64,000 bases of DNA from Streptomyces sp. man185 (GTDB lineage: Bacteria; Actinomycetota; Actinomycetes; Streptomycetales; Streptomycetaceae): positions 1 to 64,000 of the forward strand of contig NTHE01000038.1 in the NCBI GenBank assembly GCA_002551355.1. Direction: 5' to 3'. Each line of letters starts with the position of its first letter. Position 1 is the stretch's first letter. Under the pieces are notes generated by a model that did not search any database, was not told where the DNA came from, and saw only the letters and a program-made list of their open reading frames with translations. Shown here piece after piece: positions 34,903 to 43,681 of the stretch. A program made the position numbers and the translations under genes.

Positions 34903-35412
34903 ATGTCGGCCGACCCCGTCTCCGAGCCCGCCCGCAACACCCGCCCGCCCGCGGCACAGGCGGCCCTCGGAGTCGGGGTGATCGTGGAGGACGGCCAGGG
35001 GCGCGTCCTGCTGGGCCGGCACCACAGCGGTACGTGGGAGCTGCCGGGCGGGAAGGTCGACGCGACGCACGAGTCGATCGCCGCGGCGGCGGCGCGGGAA
35101 CTGCGCGAGGAGACGGGCCTGGTCGTCGAGGAGGCGTCCGTGGACGTCGTCGCGATGGTCCACGACGTGATCGGCGGGATCAACCGCATCAGCATGGCGG
35201 CCGTCGTCCGGCTCGCCTCCGGGGTCCCCGAGGTGACCGAGCCGCACCTGATCAGCGCCTGGCGGTGGACCGCGCCGGAGGAGCTGCCGGCTCCGTTGTT
35301 CGATCCGTCGGCCCAGATCCTGGCGGCCTGGCGACCGGAGCTGGGCATCACCCACCCGCCCGCACATGTGCTGCGGATCACCGGATGCGGACCAATCGGA
35401 CCAGCTGTATGA
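34903..35412 (+). CDS. Nudix hydrolase
   Basis: A 169-residue Nudix enzyme. The box GGKVDATHESIAAAAARELREETGLV carries the RELREETG core, with one extra residue before the first glutamate compared with the strict GX5E spacing. The fold starts at AALGVGVIVEDGQGRVLLGRH. The likely action is cleavage of a nucleoside diphosphate linked to another moiety (NADH, ADP-ribose or oxidised dNTP); the substrate is not readable. It lies 93 bp after the NAD-kinase-like gene, so it may join the same transcript, and a link to NAD metabolism is possible. RBS is GCGGAG before the ATG. Confidence 0.85.
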   Translation: MSADPVSEPARNTRPPAAQAALGVGVIVEDGQGRVLLGRHHSGTWELPGGKVDATHESIAAAAARELREETGLVVEEASVDVVAMVHDVIGGINRISMAAVVRLASGVPEVTEPHLISAWRWTAPEELPAPLFDPSAQILAAWRPELGITHPPAHVLRITGCGPIGPAV

Positions 35413-35447
35413 ATAAAGGACCATCCGTGCGATCGGAGTAGGTCCCC

Positions 35448-35852
35448 ATGGACGATTACCCGCTTCTGAACCTCTTTCTGACCATGCTGTACCTGTTCCT
35501 GTGGGTCATGTGGTTCTTCCTGCTGTTCAAGGTGGTCACCGACCTCTTCCGGGACCACTCGCTGAACGGCTGGGCCAAGTCGGGCTGGCTGGTCCTCGTC
35601 ATCCTGCTGCCGTACCTGGGCGTACTGGTCTACCTCATCGTCCGCGGGCGCAGCATGCACGAACGCGACGAGAAGCTGGCGAAGGACTCGGAGGCGGCGT
35701 TCCGGAAGTACGTGCAGGAGGCCGCGGGAAAGCAGGGCGAATCCGGCAGCAGCGGTCATGTGCACGATCTGGCGAAACTCGCCGAGCTCAAGGACAAAGG
35801 CGCGCTCAACGCCGAGGAGTACGAGCGGGCGAAGGCGAAACTGCTCGCCTGA
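35448..35852 (+). CDS. PLDc_N and SHOCT domain membrane protein
   Basis: A 134-residue protein with two transmembrane helices near the N-terminus (NLFLTMLYLFLWVMWFFLLFKVV and SGWLVLVILLPYLGVLVYLIV), the pattern called PLDc_N after the phospholipase D N-terminus. A short SHOCT helix pair follows at the C-terminus (LAKLAELKDKGALNAEEYERAKAKLLA). Such small proteins are abundant in actinobacteria with no defined role; SHOCT modules often mediate oligomerisation. GGAG lies 8 bases ahead of the ATG. Confidence 0.85.
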   Translation: MDDYPLLNLFLTMLYLFLWVMWFFLLFKVVTDLFRDHSLNGWAKSGWLVLVILLPYLGVLVYLIVRGRSMHERDEKLAKDSEAAFRKYVQEAAGKQGESGSSGHVHDLAKLAELKDKGALNAEEYERAKAKLLA

Positions 35853-35859
35853 GCCCGGG

Positions 35860-36018
35860 CTCCAGACCACCGACGAGAACCCCGGCCGCTTCGCCCTCGT
35901 CCAGCAGGTCGCCCCGGCCTGTCCGCGCCACATCACCGGAACCGACGACAGCGACTGGAACTACGCCCGATCGGTCCTCGCGGGCGGCCACCCACTGGGG
36001 CGTCTCGAATCCAAGTGA
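35860..36018 (+). pseudogene. possible gene remnant
   Basis: About 53 codons reading LQTTDENPGRFALVQQVA and ending GGHPLGRLESK look protein-like, but no start codon or ribosome site precedes them except by reading in from the preceding gene in another frame. I do not recognise the family. It may be the tail of a deleted gene or chance. Confidence 0.25.
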
Positions 36019-36034
36019 CGGCCCGGTCCGGCCC

Positions 36035-37186
36035 TCACCCCGTGAGCCGCTCCAGCGCGGAGACCAGCGCTCGTGCGCCCGCCTCGGCCTTCGCCCGGGG
36101 GCAGCCGACGTTCAGGCGGACGAAGCCGGGCGCCCCGTAGGTGGCGCCGGGCATGATGGCCACCATCTCGTGCTCGATCAGCTCGCGCTGGAGCGCCGCA
36201 TCGTCCACCCCGAGCGGGCGCAGGTCGAGCCAGGCCAGGTACCCGGCCTCCGGCGGCTGCCAGGCGAGGACCGGAAAGGCGGTGTTCAGACGGTCGGCCA
36301 GCAGGCGCAGGTTGCCGTGGACGTAGTCCCGCAGCTCATCCAGCCAGCGCCCGCCCGAGCGGTAGGCGGCGATGTGGCCGACCAGGCCGAGCACCGCCGG
36401 CGAGGACAGGCCGTCGGCGTCCTTCAGACGGGTGAGGTAGGCGTCCAGGCTCGCCGGGTCCCCGATGACGCCGTAGGAGCCGGTCAGGGCGGGGATGTTG
36501 AAGGACTTGGAGGCGGAGGTGACGACCGCCCAGCGTCCGGGGCCGCCCGCGTGCCGCACCCAGGTGGAGAACGGTACGTGGGCGAGGTCGGCGTGGATCT
36601 CGTCGCTGATCACCGCGACCCCGTGCCGGGCGCACAGCGCCGCCATCCGGTCCAGTTCGGCTTCGGTCCACACGTGCCCGGTCGGGTTGTGCGGGGAGCA
36701 CAGAAGCAGCACCGAGGTGTCGGCAAGCGCGATCAGCCGCTCGAACTCCGCCCAGTCGCCGAGGGCGCAGCCACGCAGTTCCCGGCCGCGGGCGGCGACG
36801 AGCCGGGGGAAGGCGTCGTAGGCGGGGGTGTGCACGACGACGCCGTCGTCGGGCGCGGACCACAGATCGATCAGCGCGCCCGCCTGGTACAGCACGGCCG
36901 GGGCGTAGGCGATGGACTCCGGGGCGACCTCGGCGCCGTACCGCTCCGCGAACCAGTCGGTGACGGCTCCCTGGAAGTCGGCGTGCCGCCAGCGGGAGTA
37001 GCCGAGCACGCCGTGCTCCAGGCGGCCGCGCAGCGCGGCCAGCACCTCGGGGGCGGCCTCGAAGTCCATGTCGGAGATGGTGAACGGCAGCAGGCCCGCC
37101 ACCCCGAACCGGTCCTCGACGTAGTCCCACTGGGTGCACCAGGTGCCGTGCCGGTCCACCGGGGTGTCGAAGTCGTACGTGGTCAT
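36035..37186 (-). CDS. malY: MalY/PatB-type cystathionine beta-lyase (class I/II aminotransferase fold)
   Basis: A 383-residue PLP enzyme. Family markers are FTISDMDFEAAPEVLAAL near the N-terminus, SPHNPTGHVW, SDEIHADLAH and the PLP lysine in SASKSFNIPALTGSYG. MalY/PatB proteins cleave the C-S bond of cystathionine-like substrates; E. coli MalY also damps the maltose regulator. It follows a MalX-type PTS gene by 68 bp on the same strand, reproducing the malX-malY order of enterobacteria. The ATG at 37186 has GAGG upstream. Substrate use here is inferred from family. Confidence 0.85.
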   Translation of the reverse strand: MTTYDFDTPVDRHGTWCTQWDYVEDRFGVAGLLPFTISDMDFEAAPEVLAALRGRLEHGVLGYSRWRHADFQGAVTDWFAERYGAEVAPESIAYAPAVLYQAGALIDLWSAPDDGVVVHTPAYDAFPRLVAARGRELRGCALGDWAEFERLIALADTSVLLLCSPHNPTGHVWTEAELDRMAALCARHGVAVISDEIHADLAHVPFSTWVRHAGGPGRWAVVTSASKSFNIPALTGSYGVIGDPASLDAYLTRLKDADGLSSPAVLGLVGHIAAYRSGGRWLDELRDYVHGNLRLLADRLNTAFPVLAWQPPEAGYLAWLDLRPLGVDDAALQRELIEHEMVAIMPGATYGAPGFVRLNVGCPRAKAEAGARALVSALERLTG

Positions 37187-37254
37187 GGCTGCCTCATCAG
37201 GTGGGGGGTGGTGGCGGCCGGGCCGGTGGAGTGGGGCCGGCCGCCCGTCGGCCG

Positions 37255-38880
37255 TCAGCGGGCCGGGGTCATCTCCGCGATGGCGTCCTTCACGGACTGC
37301 ACCTGGGGACCGATGATGACCTGCACGTTGTGCGCGTCCAGTTTCATGACGCCGACGGCGCCCAGCTTCTTCAGCCGGTCGGCGTCGACGCGCTCGGCGT
37401 CCTCGACGGTCATCCGCAGGCGGGTGATGCAGTTGTCGAGGGAGGTGATGTTCTCCGGGCCGCCGATGGCGTCCAGGATCGCGGCCGCGTCGTACTTCCC
37501 GGCGACGAGCACGGGGGCGGGCCCGGCGACGGTGTCGCCGTCTGGGGCCTCGGAAACCTCGTCGGATGCGGCGTCCGCACTCCCGGTCTCCGGGTCGTCC
37601 TCGCGGCCCGGAGTCTTCAGGTCGAAGCGGATGATCGCCCAGCGGAACAGGAAGTAGTACCCGGCGAACCAGATCGCGGCGATCACCGGCACCAGGTACC
37701 ACTTGGTGGTGGTTCCCTGGAGGACGCCGAAGACGAGGAAGTCGATGACGTTGCCGTCGGTGTTGCCGATGAAGACCCCGAGCACGGCCGCGACCAGGAA
37801 GCCGAGTCCGACCAGGACCGCGTGGATCAGGTACAGCCAGGGCGCGATGAACAGGAACAGGAACTCCAGCGGCTCCGTCACACCGCCGACGGCGCAGGCC
37901 ACCACACCGGACACCAGCAGCGCCTTGATCTCGGGCCGCATCGCCCGCTTCGCGCAGTGGTACATGGCCAGTGCCGCGCCCGGCAGACCGCCGAGGTAGA
38001 CGGCCATCTTGCCCTGCGCCAGGAACCCGGTCGCGTTCCGGACGGCCTCCGAGGGGGTGCCGGAGCAGTTGAGCTGGGCGTAGAACATGTTCAGCGCGCC
38101 GCTGACCTGGTCCCCGCAGACCGCGCCGGAGCCGCCGACGTCGGTGAAGCGGAACATCGCGACCAGGATGTGGTGCAGGCCGATCGGGCGCAGCAGCACC
38201 TCGCCCATGCCGAAGAAGAACGGCCCGAAGACACCGGCCTGTCCGATGGCCCGGCCGACGGTGCTGATGCCGCTGTTGAACGTGGGCCAGACGAGCGGGA
38301 TCAGCAGGCCGACGATGCTCAGGACCAGGGCGGAGACGATCGGCACGAAGCGCAGCCCGCCGAAGAAGGCGAAGGCGTCGGGCATCCGTTGGGCACGGAA
38401 ACGCCTGTGCAGCAGGGAGACGATGATGCCGACCGCGACCGCGCCGAGCAGGCCGGTGTCGATGGACGGGATGCCGAGGACGTCGGCGATCCCGTAGTGC
38501 GCGATGTCCTTCTCGCTCTCCATGTCGACGTCGCGGGCGGTGAGGTAGAAGTTCACCGCCAGGTTCATGGCCGCGTAGCCGACGAAGCCGGAGAAGGCGG
38601 CGACACCCTTGTCCTCCCTGGCCAGGCCCAGCGGGATCGCCATCGCGAACAGCACCGGCAGGAACGTGAAGGCGACCTGGCCCGTGTTGGACATCCAGGT
38701 GAAGACCAGGTGGAAGCCCTCACCCTGGAGGAAGGTGAGGTTGTCGGTCACCGCCTCGCTGGACAGCGACGCGCCGACGCCCAGCATGATGCCGCAGAAG
38801 GCCAGCAGCGCGACCGGCAGCATGAACGTTTTTCCCAGACCTTGCAGGAACTCCCACAATGCCGCTTTGGTCTTCTTCAT
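37255..38880 (-). CDS. malX: PTS sugar permease EIICB, glucose/maltose (MalX-like) type
   Basis: A 541-residue phosphotransferase-system permease. The EIIC part (about 1-430) has some ten hydrophobic segments, with the conserved GVTEPLEFLFLF and RPIGLHHIL signatures. After an acidic linker, the EIIB domain (about 460-541) carries the phospho-acceptor cysteine in SLDNCITRLRM. It takes up and phosphorylates a sugar using HPr and an EIIA encoded elsewhere. Within Streptomyces the better-known members transport N-acetylglucosamine, but the MalY partner argues for the glucose/maltose group. Specificity is uncertain. Confidence 0.85.
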   Translation of the reverse strand: MKKTKAALWEFLQGLGKTFMLPVALLAFCGIMLGVGASLSSEAVTDNLTFLQGEGFHLVFTWMSNTGQVAFTFLPVLFAMAIPLGLAREDKGVAAFSGFVGYAAMNLAVNFYLTARDVDMESEKDIAHYGIADVLGIPSIDTGLLGAVAVGIIVSLLHRRFRAQRMPDAFAFFGGLRFVPIVSALVLSIVGLLIPLVWPTFNSGISTVGRAIGQAGVFGPFFFGMGEVLLRPIGLHHILVAMFRFTDVGGSGAVCGDQVSGALNMFYAQLNCSGTPSEAVRNATGFLAQGKMAVYLGGLPGAALAMYHCAKRAMRPEIKALLVSGVVACAVGGVTEPLEFLFLFIAPWLYLIHAVLVGLGFLVAAVLGVFIGNTDGNVIDFLVFGVLQGTTTKWYLVPVIAAIWFAGYYFLFRWAIIRFDLKTPGREDDPETGSADAASDEVSEAPDGDTVAGPAPVLVAGKYDAAAILDAIGGPENITSLDNCITRLRMTVEDAERVDADRLKKLGAVGVMKLDAHNVQVIIGPQVQSVKDAIAEMTPAR

Positions 38881-39344
38881 GGCTCTCCTGCTCCACGGGC
38901 GCGTATGGGGCGGGGACTTGAGGTCCCTCCAGGACAGGCCGCAGGGCCCGGTTTCCCCGAACCGTAACGGTCCGTGGAACTGGCTCCTCGGCCGGGCGTG
39001 CCGCCCGACCGAGAAGCTCGGTTATGTCCCGAAGCGCACCCCCACCCGGGCAGCACGCTCCGTGACAGCGCTGCTTCAGTCGGAGACCGGCGGAACGCGG
39101 CGCTCCTCCACCTCGACGACTCGCCCGGCCACCGACGCGGGCGCCGGCGGAACCATCCGTGCCGGAGCGCCCCGCCGCAGCTCGCGGTGATCAAGGCAGG
39201 GGCTCCGCCGCAGTAAATCCGGTATTTACTGAGACAGTTGCGTTGCCCGCTCCCCGGCGCGGTCTCAAGGAATCCTCACCCCGCCCTGACTCCCTGTGAG
39301 AAAAGCAGTTGCACTGGCTGTCTTCTCGCAGGCAGGGTGCGGTG
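38881..39344. other. 464-bp gene-free region between malX and the hydrolase
   Basis: No convincing gene. Short open frames lack ribosome sites and homology. It holds an AT-rich perfect dyad (39211-39231) and, just after it, TGAGAC and GTCTCA half sites about 30 bp apart. The GC content falls near 39211-39330, where I place the left boundary of the accessory island. Confidence 0.5.
39211..39231. promoter_or_regulatory. AT-rich inverted repeat
   Basis: Perfect 8-bp arms CAGTAAAT and ATTTACTG around a 5-base centre. It stands out in otherwise GC-rich sequence. It could be an operator for malX (330 bp away) or for the hydrolase (114 bp away), or the trace of an element end. Confidence 0.45.
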
Positions 39345-40253
39345 GTGACCGGAACAGAGATCGAACTCCCCGTCGTGGATGGAGTCCTATCCGGTGTGGA
39401 CTTCGGCGGTCACGGTGAGGGCGTGCTGCTTGTCCATGGCAGTGGACACAACGCTGCGGCCTGGACGGATGTGGCGTCCCATCTGGTGAGCGAGTGCCAT
39501 CCGGTTGCCCTCGACCTGCGTGGCCATGGGCAGACCCGGCTCGACTCCACCAATCCCGAGCAGTACTGGCGAGACATCGGTAGCGTCGTCACCGCGCTGG
39601 CCTGGGACCGCCCCGTGCTGGTCGGCCATTCCACCGGCGGGTACGCGGTGACGGCCGTCACTGCCTGTGGACTTGTGGAACCGGCCGCCCTCTGCATCGT
39701 GGACGGCATAGTGCTCGATGACCGTAACGCGTCAATCGCCGAACATGCTGACGTGCGGACTACCGAGGCGGCGGACCGCTTACGGACGATGTTCCGCTAC
39801 GGCTGGAAAGCCGATGACGACCGGATGCACGCCTATGTCGAGCAGTGCGTGCGGGAGGCCGGAGGCGACTGGCTCAACGCCGGAGCACGGCCCGGCCTTG
39901 TCGAGGAGGTTATGCGGCGCTCCTTCATGCGCTGCGGCCACTGGTGGGTACGGCGGCCCGCCATCGAGGAGGTCGCGACCGTCACTGCCGTGGAGCCCGA
40001 CGCAGAAGTCTTCCCGGCCGTCGATGTGTACGCCCGCGTCACCTGTCCGATGACGATCGTGCTGGCCGAGGATGGCTTTTACGCCTCCCGGCGCGACGAG
40101 GTGCGTGCTGTCGTCGATGCCGTCCCTGGCCGCCGGCTGATCGACATCAGCTCGAACCACAACGTCCCCATGACCCGGCCTGCTGACCTCGCTGCGATCA
40201 TTCTCAACCTGGTGCGAGACCGAGCTGCGACATCGACCAGGAATGTCGATTGA
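39345..40253 (+). CDS. alpha/beta hydrolase, bldA-type TTA codon present
   Basis: A 302-residue alpha/beta hydrolase. HGSGHNAAAWTDVA is the oxyanion segment, GHSTGG the nucleophile elbow (Ser near residue 97), and SSNHNVPMTRP holds the catalytic histidine near the end. The reaction is unknown. I take the GTG at 39345, with AGGG 7 bases upstream; the open frame extends 12 codons further to a TTG at 39309. A TTA codon is at 39780-39782 (codon 146), rare in Streptomyces. Base composition is less GC-biased than the neighbours. It directly precedes vgb. Confidence 0.82.
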   Translation: MTGTEIELPVVDGVLSGVDFGGHGEGVLLVHGSGHNAAAWTDVASHLVSECHPVALDLRGHGQTRLDSTNPEQYWRDIGSVVTALAWDRPVLVGHSTGGYAVTAVTACGLVEPAALCIVDGIVLDDRNASIAEHADVRTTEAADRLRTMFRYGWKADDDRMHAYVEQCVREAGGDWLNAGARPGLVEEVMRRSFMRCGHWWVRRPAIEEVATVTAVEPDAEVFPAVDVYARVTCPMTIVLAEDGFYASRRDEVRAVVDAVPGRRLIDISSNHNVPMTRPADLAAIILNLVRDRAATSTRNVD

Positions 40254-40285
40254 TCCTCACCCCACCACCCCTGCAAGGAGTTGCT

Positions 40286-41179
40286 GTGCACCATGCTGAT
40301 GCCCCGGCCACCAGGGAGATCTCCGTGGCGGACAAGGGTGCGGGGCCTTACGGCATCGCGGCCGGACCTGACGGTGCGCTGTGGCTCACCCTCGCGCACA
40401 GTGGCCGCATCGCGCGTCTCACCCTCGACGGCGAACTCAACGAATACCCCCTGGACTCGTCTGAGTGTCGCCCTACGGTCATTGCTCCCGGGCCCGACGG
40501 AGCACTGTGGTTCACCCGGTCCCAGGACCACCGGATCGGCCGCATCACCGCCGACGGCGAAAGGGAGTCCTTCCCCACTCCGACGCCCGACAGCGGCCCC
40601 TTCGGCATCACTGCCGGTCCAGACGGTGCGGTGTGGTTCACGGAGATGAACACCGACCGTATCGGCCGCATCACCTGCGAGGGAGAGATCACCGAGTTCG
40701 CCCTTCCCCTTACGGGCGCCTATCCCTCGGCAATCACCGCAGGCCCTGATGGTGCCCTGTGGTTCACCCTCAACCAGGCGAACGCAATCGGCCGCATCAC
40801 TGTCCATGGGGATATCGTCATACACCCACTCCCCACCCCCGGTGCCGCACCCGTGGGCATCACCAGTGACGGCGCCGCCTTGTGGTTCGTTGAGATCGCA
40901 GCGGGCCAGATCGGCAGGATCTCGGTGGATGGCGGGATCAAGGAGTTCCCGCTCCCTGACCGCACGGCCAAACCCCACGCCATCATCGCGGCGTCCACCG
41001 GGGACTGCTGGTTCACCGAATGGGGAGCCAACCGCATTGGCCACATCACCGATAGCGGCGAGATCGCCGAGTACAGCCTGCCGTCACCGTCGTCCGAGCC
41101 GCACGGCATCACCCTAGGTTCCGACGGCGCTCTGTGGGTGGCCCTTGAGACGGGAGGGGTCGCGCGGTTGGAACCGTAG
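40286..41179 (+). CDS. vgb: virginiamycin B (streptogramin B) lyase, Vgb family
   Basis: A 297-residue seven-bladed beta-propeller. The repeat G-P-DGALWFT followed by N-IGRIT occurs in each blade. Vgb lyases open the cyclic depsipeptide of type B streptogramins by an elimination reaction, giving resistance. The length matches staphylococcal Vgb (about 295-299). The family's catalytic His and Glu region near the C-terminus is represented by SSEPHGITLGSDGALWVALE and WFTEWGANRIGHI. The GTG at 40286 has a clean AAGGAG 5 bases upstream. A TTG at 40250 would overlap the hydrolase stop but extends beyond the family N-terminus. Chromosomal relatives may act on other cyclic peptides. Confidence 0.85.
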   Translation: MHHADAPATREISVADKGAGPYGIAAGPDGALWLTLAHSGRIARLTLDGELNEYPLDSSECRPTVIAPGPDGALWFTRSQDHRIGRITADGERESFPTPTPDSGPFGITAGPDGAVWFTEMNTDRIGRITCEGEITEFALPLTGAYPSAITAGPDGALWFTLNQANAIGRITVHGDIVIHPLPTPGAAPVGITSDGAALWFVEIAAGQIGRISVDGGIKEFPLPDRTAKPHAIIAASTGDCWFTEWGANRIGHITDSGEIAEYSLPSPSSEPHGITLGSDGALWVALETGGVARLEP

Positions 41180-41274
41180 CTCGGGACGGAGAACCACCCA
41201 GGTCAGCCGTGTGTCGGTGTCGCGTCACACCAGACGCTGGCGCGGCCCGATCGACGTGCTGTACCTGCACAGGT

Positions 41275-43050
41275 TCATGGTTTCTCCACGGTGGAGCGTA
41301 CGGCCTTGCCGTCTGTCGCCCGAGGGCCGGGAACGGTCGCCGCGGTGAGGTCGAGGCGGGTGTCCAGGTCGAGGTTCACCTCACCGTATGGCCGGACGTG
41401 CGACCAGAACAGCGGGGTCGGGCCGCGCCGGTCGGCGGGGGTGAGGAGGTCCGCCCACTCTGGCTCGCCGAGGACGTCCTGGAGCATCAGCGTGTTCACG
41501 TACACCAGGGCCGATTGCAGAATCCGCAGGCACAGCACGAACATCTCCTGCTCGTCGCGCCGGTTCGAGGCGATCTCCCCGACCTTGCCGTAGGCGATCA
41601 CGGAGTTCGCACCGTTGGGAGGACTCCATCACGTTCGGGCCCTCCTCGATCTCCCGCTGGAGGTCCCGAAGCCGCAGGTAGCGGGCCACGAAGATGGTCT
41701 TCTGGGCGCGGCCGACCTCCAGCATCGCCGCGTAGGTGGGGTGGGAGGCATTGCGGGTGAAGCGCCGCAAGATCGCCTCGGTGGACGCCGTACGGGTACG
41801 GATCGCGGTGGCGTACTTGATCATCTGGTCGTACTGCTGCGTGATGAGTTCCCAGCGGATCGGGCGGGTCAGCGCCGGGGACAGCTGCGGGAAGGCGTCC
41901 GGCTCGCCGGCCACCGGCCGGTACAGCTTCACCTTGTTGATCCGCTTGATCCTCGTCAGCAGGTCGAAGTTCAGCAGCCTCGTGATGCCGAACCCGATCT
42001 CCGACTGACCATGCGAGTCCGTGTAGTTGGCCTCGACGTCCATGGTGGTGCCGTGCCGCATCGCGCCCTCGATCATCGCGGCGACCTCGGAGGCGGTGCA
42101 GTTGATCAGCTGGGAGTGGATGGCCGGGGACTTCTTCTCCACGTGCCAGTAGATGAGCACCCCACGGCCGCCGTAGCGCGCGTGCCACTCGGTGAACAGG
42201 TTCTGGTCGTAGGCACGCACGTGCGTGGAGTCGGAGGCGACCGCCGTCGAGCCCCGCCCCCACAAATCGGCGCTGCGGGCGGCGAAGGTGGCGTTCGCGA
42301 TCTGGACAGCGATAGCGCGGGCGGCCTCCGCCGCCAGATGCCGGCGCCGCACGTACCGCAGCTCGTCGCGACGAGCGGCACGATGCCCCAACGCCTCTGT
42401 ACCTCGGCCTTGATCCTGCGCAGGTTGCGCGGCTCGGGCTGGGCCTCGGCCGCCGTCAGCCGGATCGCTCCGGACTTGCGCTCGGCGATGAGCAGCCAGG
42501 ACAGCTTCGGCATCCTGTCGTTGAGCAGGGCCAGTTCGGCCGTCATCTGCTCACGCAGCTCGTCGACGAACACCGCGGCGTCCAGCGGCTTGCGCAGCTC
42601 CCGGTAGTTCTCCGCCCGCCGGGCCTCGAAGTCCTGCGGCAGATCCTCATCCGGGTTGCGCCACTTGTCGGCGCCGACCACCCAGATCTCCTTGCACGTG
42701 AGCTGATCACGCCGAGCCTGGAAGGCGACGACCTCGTAGACCACGCGCACCACCCGGCGTCGGCCCCGCTTGTCGGCGCGGTGCACGACCTCCGCCCGGT
42801 CCCCGCCCATCGCCTTGTGGACCGGCACCGTCTCACCCAGCGGGTAGTACGTCGTGTTCCCCGCGTTCACGTACCGCGTCACCAGCGCCAGAGCCTCGCT
42901 CACCGGCCGGTGAGCGAGGTTGGAGGAACGGAACTCCAGCACGGCCAGCAGCCTGATCAGCCCGCGCCGGTAGTGGTTGGTGTACGACGCCTTCAGCGTC
43001 GTCTGCACCGTGCGCCGGTAGACCGGCCCCCGGGTCTTGAACTCGTGCAC
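41275..43050 (-). pseudogene. Tn3-family transposase, C-terminal part, shattered
   Basis: Three reading frames together cover roughly the last 590 residues of a TnpA of about 1000. The first piece (about 42380-43050) reads from HEFKTRGPVYRRTVQTTL to WGIVPL. The second (about 41620-42390) holds DSTHVRAYDQNLFTEWHARYGG and ANYTDSHGQSEIGFG, the DDE catalytic core. The third (41275-41601) holds IAYGKVGEIASNRRDEQEMF and WSHVRPYGEV. Between pieces one and two some 60 residues are deleted with a frame change; a simple frameshift separates pieces two and three. The N-terminal half is missing. No terminal inverted repeats, resolvase or res site were found, so it is inactive. Confidence 0.88.
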
Positions 43051-43097
43051 CAGGTCCCGCAGCCTCGTCGTTGGTCAGGCTGGAGGTCGATCACCTG

Positions 43098-43268
43098 TCA
43101 AAGGACCGGGCGGCCCCGACGGTGTGGTTGTGGTCTTCCAGGACCAGCGCCGATGCCGCGGACGTGGACCGGACCTGGCAAGCGTTCTTGCGGCGTTTCG
43201 ACCTGGAACACACCTTCCGGCTGTTCAAGCAGACCCTGGGCTGGACCCGGCCCCGGCTGGGGTGCACA
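43098..43268 (+). pseudogene. fragment of a second DDE transposase
   Basis: About 57 codons on the plus strand, including VDRTWQAFLRRFDLEHTFRL and FKQTLGWTRPRLG, match the well-known C-terminal block of a large Streptomyces transposase family (NF041680-like). Both ends are lost and it abuts the Tn3 remnant, indicating nested insertion and deletion. Confidence 0.75.
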
Positions 43269-43506
43269 TGGTCATGACCGGGATGCGGCTGATGTTGCCG
43301 AGGCTGCCACAGAGAACACGCATCGACGAGCAGGACAATTACGTAGCGTCCTATCGATAACGATTATCGGCGCTATATCCGAGAATGAATTTCGTGGATT
43401 CCCGTGGGCACAACGCTCCGGGAGCTATTACATGACAAGAACCGAACCGTGCCCCCGAGCCGACCTCGACTCGCCCTCATGAATGGGGTTCCCCGAAATG
43501 ATCAAA
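43269..43506. other. AT-richer gene-free stretch next to the tRNA-Pro gene
   Basis: No gene seen. It contains a dyad CGATAA-CGA-TTATCG at 43355-43369 and a short low-GC patch to about 43440, unlike the flanking chromosome. The position on the 3' side of the tRNA fits the debris of an integrated element. Confidence 0.5.
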
Positions 43507-43536
43507 GGCCGGTTTCGGATGTCTCCGAAACCGGCC
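43507..43536 (-). terminator. tRNA-Pro terminator hairpin, first copy
   Basis: A perfect 13-bp stem (GGCCGGTTTCGGA / TCCGAAACCGGCC) with loop TGTC, about 22 bases past the tRNA 3' end. The same hairpin, lengthened to 20 bp, follows the second tRNA-Pro. Confidence 0.85.
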
Positions 43537-43557
43537 CTGATCTACGACTGTCTCCAG

Positions 43558-43631
<74 letters not shown>

Positions 43632-43681
43632 CCGCGTTTCCTCCCGGTTCTCCCGGGTGGCCGCGCAGGACAAACATTACC

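Noticed and set aside
38974..39216. Small open frame between malX and the hydrolase
   Set aside because: No ribosome site, no homology, arginine/histidine-rich composition.
43507..43536. tRNA-Pro 3' hairpin as an integrase attachment site
   Set aside because: The hairpin and the whole tRNA are duplicated together and no integrase gene is seen, so a terminator explains it better; a mobile origin of the second copy stays only a possibility.
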